Program-made: the position numbers and the translations under genes
Assembly: GCA_964036155.1 (NCBI GenBank)
Contig: OZ038423.1
Span: 75,841,249-75,905,248, forward strand
DNA: 64,000 nt
Reading direction: 5' to 3'
DNA from: Diploscapter coronatus
Lineage: Eukaryota; Nematoda; Chromadorea; Rhabditida; Rhabditidae
The notes under the pieces: model-generated
Database searches by the model: none
Seen by the model: only the letters and a program-made list of their open reading frames with translations
Told to the model about the DNA's origin: nothing
Shown here: piece after piece, positions 61,001 through 64,000 of the stretch
Position numbering within the stretch: the first letter of the stretch is position 1
Layout of the letters: each line of letters opens with the position of its first letter

Positions 61001-63160
61001 GAAAAATATAATTATTAGACGCTTAAGATAACGAAAACTAAGTTTTTGTTTTTAATGATAGTGAGTATGATGAAGTCTAGCATGATTTCTAGGAATCCAG
61101 CTTGAAGGGCAAAATTCAATGCAATAATGAATACTAAAAATTTTGGAAGTTTGGGGGCCAGACAGATGCTATTAGCTGTCGAAATCTGAGTGGATGAGTT
61201 AGAGCCTACCTGAATCTACTGAATCTGAATTATCTTATATCCTTGTTCCTTTCATGTCATGCCTCTTTTCGTACCGCATTCATTTTCCATTAGCGCTGCA
61301 TTGTGAAGAGATTATTCGAGATTCACATTCAAATAATCCGATGCTGCGTTTTTGTGAATAATATCAAGTGAAACGGAAAGGATAAGGATAAAGTAATCAG
61401 AACCGAGTGAGGCAGTTTGTCTGTCTATTTCGGTTTCATTCCATCTATTCGGGCTGGGCTCAGTTCAGTATTTTGTCTAGGATTCATTTTCCTTATTCAA
61501 TTATTATTGTTCATACACACGCATAAAATGTTCAATAAATTCGCTACAAAGGTAGGGTAAAATAATAACTACATTCCAGCTAGTTTCTAATGCTATATTT
61601 TTAAACCATAACTTTCTATTCAGAGTATGGCCATATTCGAGCCTTCTCAGCGTCAAAATCGCGAGGCCCCTCCTCTGCCCGAATTGGGTGGAATCGAGTA
61701 TCCCAGAGCAGCCATGTGGGCGTCTGGCAACTTGAACAACGTGCTTAATGATGATAAAGGTAGCAATCATTTTAGCTCGATATCATTACGAAACAATCCT
61801 GGATATGTTGGTTAACAAAAGTGAAACATTTCAATCCTTACCAGACAAATTAAATTATGTTTGATCTCCAGCAATAAAGGTTTTCATATCCGAAATTTCG
61901 AAACTTTCAATCTATAACCTTATCGCTTTATGTTCAGGTCGACAACTCTTCCGCTGCTTCCTATTCCAGTCCTTAGCCGATGAAAATCTATCGTTTATCG
62001 AAGCCACAGACAAGCTCAAGAAGATGAAGAGTAGCGATGAGAAAAAGGTGAGGCGACTTTTGAAGCAGCAAAGAACATGCAGACGTCGGAAAAATAATCA
62101 TCGTAATCGAGTAGTCAGCTGGTGCAGGGGAAAAACCCTGTTGCTATTTTGAATGCACCTGCAGACGTAGAGGCCTGACCTAATTCCATTGCATTAATGG
62201 AATCTTTGCCCGAATTTGTCATTCCACGAACATCTGTTTCTGTTTTAGGCCTTTGCGAAGGAAATCATCTCGCTCTATTCGCCGTATATCAACCTGAGCA
62301 GTGGAGCCATGAAAGTAATCAGCCCACACAAACAACACCAACAATAGTTCTAATGAGCCATTTTAGAAAATTCGAGAAGCTGCAGAATCGGAGAATTTCG
62401 ACCCGGAAGATTTCAATCCTGCTATTAAAGAAGTCAGGAGATTGCTGGAAAACGATCAGTTCCCTCGATTTCGTCGATCTGAAATTTATCTGGATTTTCT
62501 CGAGCAACTTCTGCCACGGGCATATGCCGAGAAATGGGCGACAAGTTTCGAGGCTCTGTTGGGCAATCATGTAGGAAAAATCAATGTTGTTTGCTAAGAA
62601 TCATTTCATTTACACAGGTTGGTCGACACCATTTCCGCATCTTCCTGCGTGGAATTCATGCAGAGGAAAACCTTCGTTTCTGGGAAGCGGTTGTCGAATT
62701 TCGAGCCGTGAAAAACAAGAGTCCCGCCATGGTGAATCTGGCAAGGGTGATAATGCAGACCTACCTGGCTGAGGGGGCCTCAAACGAGGTCTTCCTCCCT
62801 TTCGGAGTGCGACAGGTGATCCAGAAAAGGCTCGATGAAAACGATATAGACCTAGTGCTATTTGATGACGCGATCAAACACGTCGAACAAGTTCTAAGGT
62901 ACAGACATTTTTTCAGTTTAGACCTACTAAGCCCAAAATGATTTTTTAAAATATCACTAAGAAAAATGTTGTAGCAACCACTGAAATATAAAGCTGAGTT
63001 TTGAGTAAATCTATCAAGACACCATCATACTGTAGATCTTTTTTTTTTGTAATTTTTGCAATAAACGCAACTCAAAATAGCATACTTTAGGAACGACCCC
63101 TACGTGCGTTTTCTCCAAAGTCCTCAGTACCTGAATCTACTCGCCAAACTCAAATCATAA
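55018..63160 (+). CDS. Double RGS-domain protein, RGS-3-like, 361 aa (main model)
   Basis: GTPase-activating protein for heterotrimeric G-alpha subunits. Exons 55018-55097, 59590-59728, 61624-61759, 61938-62047, 62249-62314, 62367-62570, 62618-62898, 63091-63160 (1086 bases). The N-terminus is Ser/Pro-rich (SRSSRSASLSSCSS). RGS domain 1 spans WASGNLNNVL, FLFQSLADENLSFIEA, YLDFLEQLL. RGS domain 2 spans TSFEALLGNHVGRHHFRIFL, HAEENLRFWEAVVEFRAV, VFLPFGVRQVIQKRL, FDDAIKHVEQVLRNDPYVRFL. C. elegans RGS-3 has the same two-domain form and acts in sensory neurons. The first exon starts 6 bases after ...GAATTTCAG. Two other possible 5' ends exist: a Ser-rich exon near 56609-56838, also ending in phase 2, and an exon near 60504-60653 containing MLASRFLGATKAH, ending in phase 0. 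The 5' part is therefore uncertain, while the RGS part is firm. Confidence 0.85.
56609..56838 (+). CDS. Possible alternative first exon of the RGS gene
   Basis: Ser-rich open frame ARSRSVAVLSSDSPSSPVPS through ISSAEEDNVEGNELTVPHA, ending at a GT donor (TG|gtaggt) in phase 2, the phase needed to join the exon at 59590. Codon use is more GC-rich than the surroundings. An ATG is not clearly placed: an in-frame ATG lies only in the neighbouring frame start at 56600 (MLISARSRS). Confidence 0.4.
57020..57372. repeat. Long inverted repeat inside the RGS first intron
   Basis: Arms at about 57020-57140 and 57258-57372 are inverted copies, sharing ACGAACTCACAGATCTTGAT, GACGAGAATCTCGATGG and AAATCGGCAAAATAGGA. 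The loop is about 115 bases. Both arms can be read as YELTDLDET-x-Q-x-G-x-x-NDENLDGIIKIGKIG, one on each strand, so the copied unit may come from coding DNA. A transcript would form a long double-stranded hairpin. Confidence 0.8.
60504..60653 (+). CDS. Possible internal start exon of the RGS gene
   Basis: Open from a TTATTCAG acceptor at about 60500. It contains ATG at 60552 (MLASRFLGATKAHNQSQ ... GPMNW) and ends at a GT donor in phase 0, which joins in frame to 61624. This would give a shorter isoform. It overlaps no other gene. Confidence 0.4.
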
Positions 63161-64000
63161 ATGCTTAATTGTGATTGTGCGAATATTTCGCGGTATTTAT
63201 TTAATTTAGCATTTATAGAAGTATTACCTTACTCAGCACTTAGCCGTTTTCAATCTTCTTATAATTATTGCATAATTTATTATTTGTATTTCAATAGCAT
63301 TATATATGAAATAATATCGCATAGTTTTACCTTGTTTAAATTATAATGAGCATATTTCTTATACATTTGATGATTTTACGCGATGCACTCATTCCTTAAA
63401 TGAGCTTTCATATTCGATACTTAACCTTGTTATTTATACTTTTTCAAACCAAATGTCCTACATATCATTTATCTATCCAACGAGCAATTGATACTAAATT
63501 TGATAAAGTGATTATTTTCATTTCCCTTTCGTCATTATTCCGACATTGTAATTGTCATAGCCACATGACGTTTTTGATAGTCACAGAGATAATGCATTTC
63601 AATGTTCACTAGACTTATTTTTCAATTTCACGAATTGATTTCAACGATCTTCAATTTAAATAAATTTCAACCTTACATATGAAATTTCGATCAAACTGTT
63701 TATTCTTGAATGTATTATTGCTACTCTTCATGATTCCTCACTGCCAGTTGGCAGTTGTCTGTCTCTAGGCAAGAGGGAAGGTGCGAAGTCTTTCCTCCTT
63801 GTCCACCTGCGTCTTCGACGCGCTCCCTTCACTTCCAACACTATTTCACCCGCGTGTTGCGTGCGGCTTGAACCTCCTCTTTTGACTAGAAACAGGCAAT
63901 TGCCAACTGAGAGGTAGTGGAGTATAATTTTGTATCTTGTCTTTATTTCATCATCATACAAAAATTTGCTCTTAGTCCCATTGTTTTTGTAGTGACTAGT
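63161..64000. other. Window end, unassigned
   Basis: AT-rich 3' flank of the RGS gene. From about 63730 a GC-richer stretch has a minus-strand frame of 77 codons with a basic segment (KGARRRRRWTRRKD). This could be the 3' end of a gene beyond the window, but I see no domain. Confidence 0.35.

Noticed and set aside
1..64000. tRNA and rRNA genes
   Set aside because: I looked for B-box-like GGTTCGAATCC and cloverleaf ends by eye and found no convincing case; a covariance-model search would be decisive.

Overview
The window looks like nuclear DNA of a free-living or rhabditid-type nematode. The evidence is: many small introns (several of 41-50 bases); start codons that sit a few bases after a 3'-splice-like ...CAG with no upstream exon, as expected for spliced-leader trans-splicing; a nematode-only Srx chemoreceptor; a worm-specific (WAGO-clade) Argonaute; and AT-rich intergenic DNA. 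I cannot name the species. I rebuilt gene models by hand from splice sites and reading frame. All complete models sum to a multiple of three.

Layout: <1-3977 (-) very-long-chain acyl-CoA dehydrogenase, cut by the window edge; 4586-6799 (+) a Schlafen/AlbA_2-like protein; 7929-12880 (-) a MATH-BTB cullin-3 adaptor; 15952-25280 (-) an AGO-clade Argonaute of 1034 aa; 26358-28707 and 37396-39556 (-) a duplicated multi-pass membrane protein; 29743-30992 (-) an F-box/kelch protein; 36456-37021 (+) a five-exon 124-aa coiled-coil protein; 41254-43831 (+) an Srx receptor; 45405-49910 (-) a WAGO-clade Argonaute of 889 aa; 50744-53069 (+) an F-box protein; 55018-63160 (+) a protein with two RGS domains, similar to C. 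elegans RGS-3. 31-36 kb is mostly gene-poor and rich in transposon remnants.

The most interesting theme is small-RNA biology. An AGO-clade Argonaute with a D-E-D-D catalytic tetrad and an RG-rich insert before its PAZ domain lies about 20 kb from a WAGO that has lost its catalytic residues. A Schlafen-like protein lies about 9 kb from the AGO gene; in C. elegans, Schlafen-like proteins form the PUCH piRNA-precursor nuclease. The window also holds many foldback elements, several of them miRNA-sized hairpins, including hairpins in introns of both Argonaute genes. Three introns use GC instead of GT at the 5' splice site; one of these can be compared directly with its GT-bearing duplicate. Whether the small-RNA genes work together is inference.
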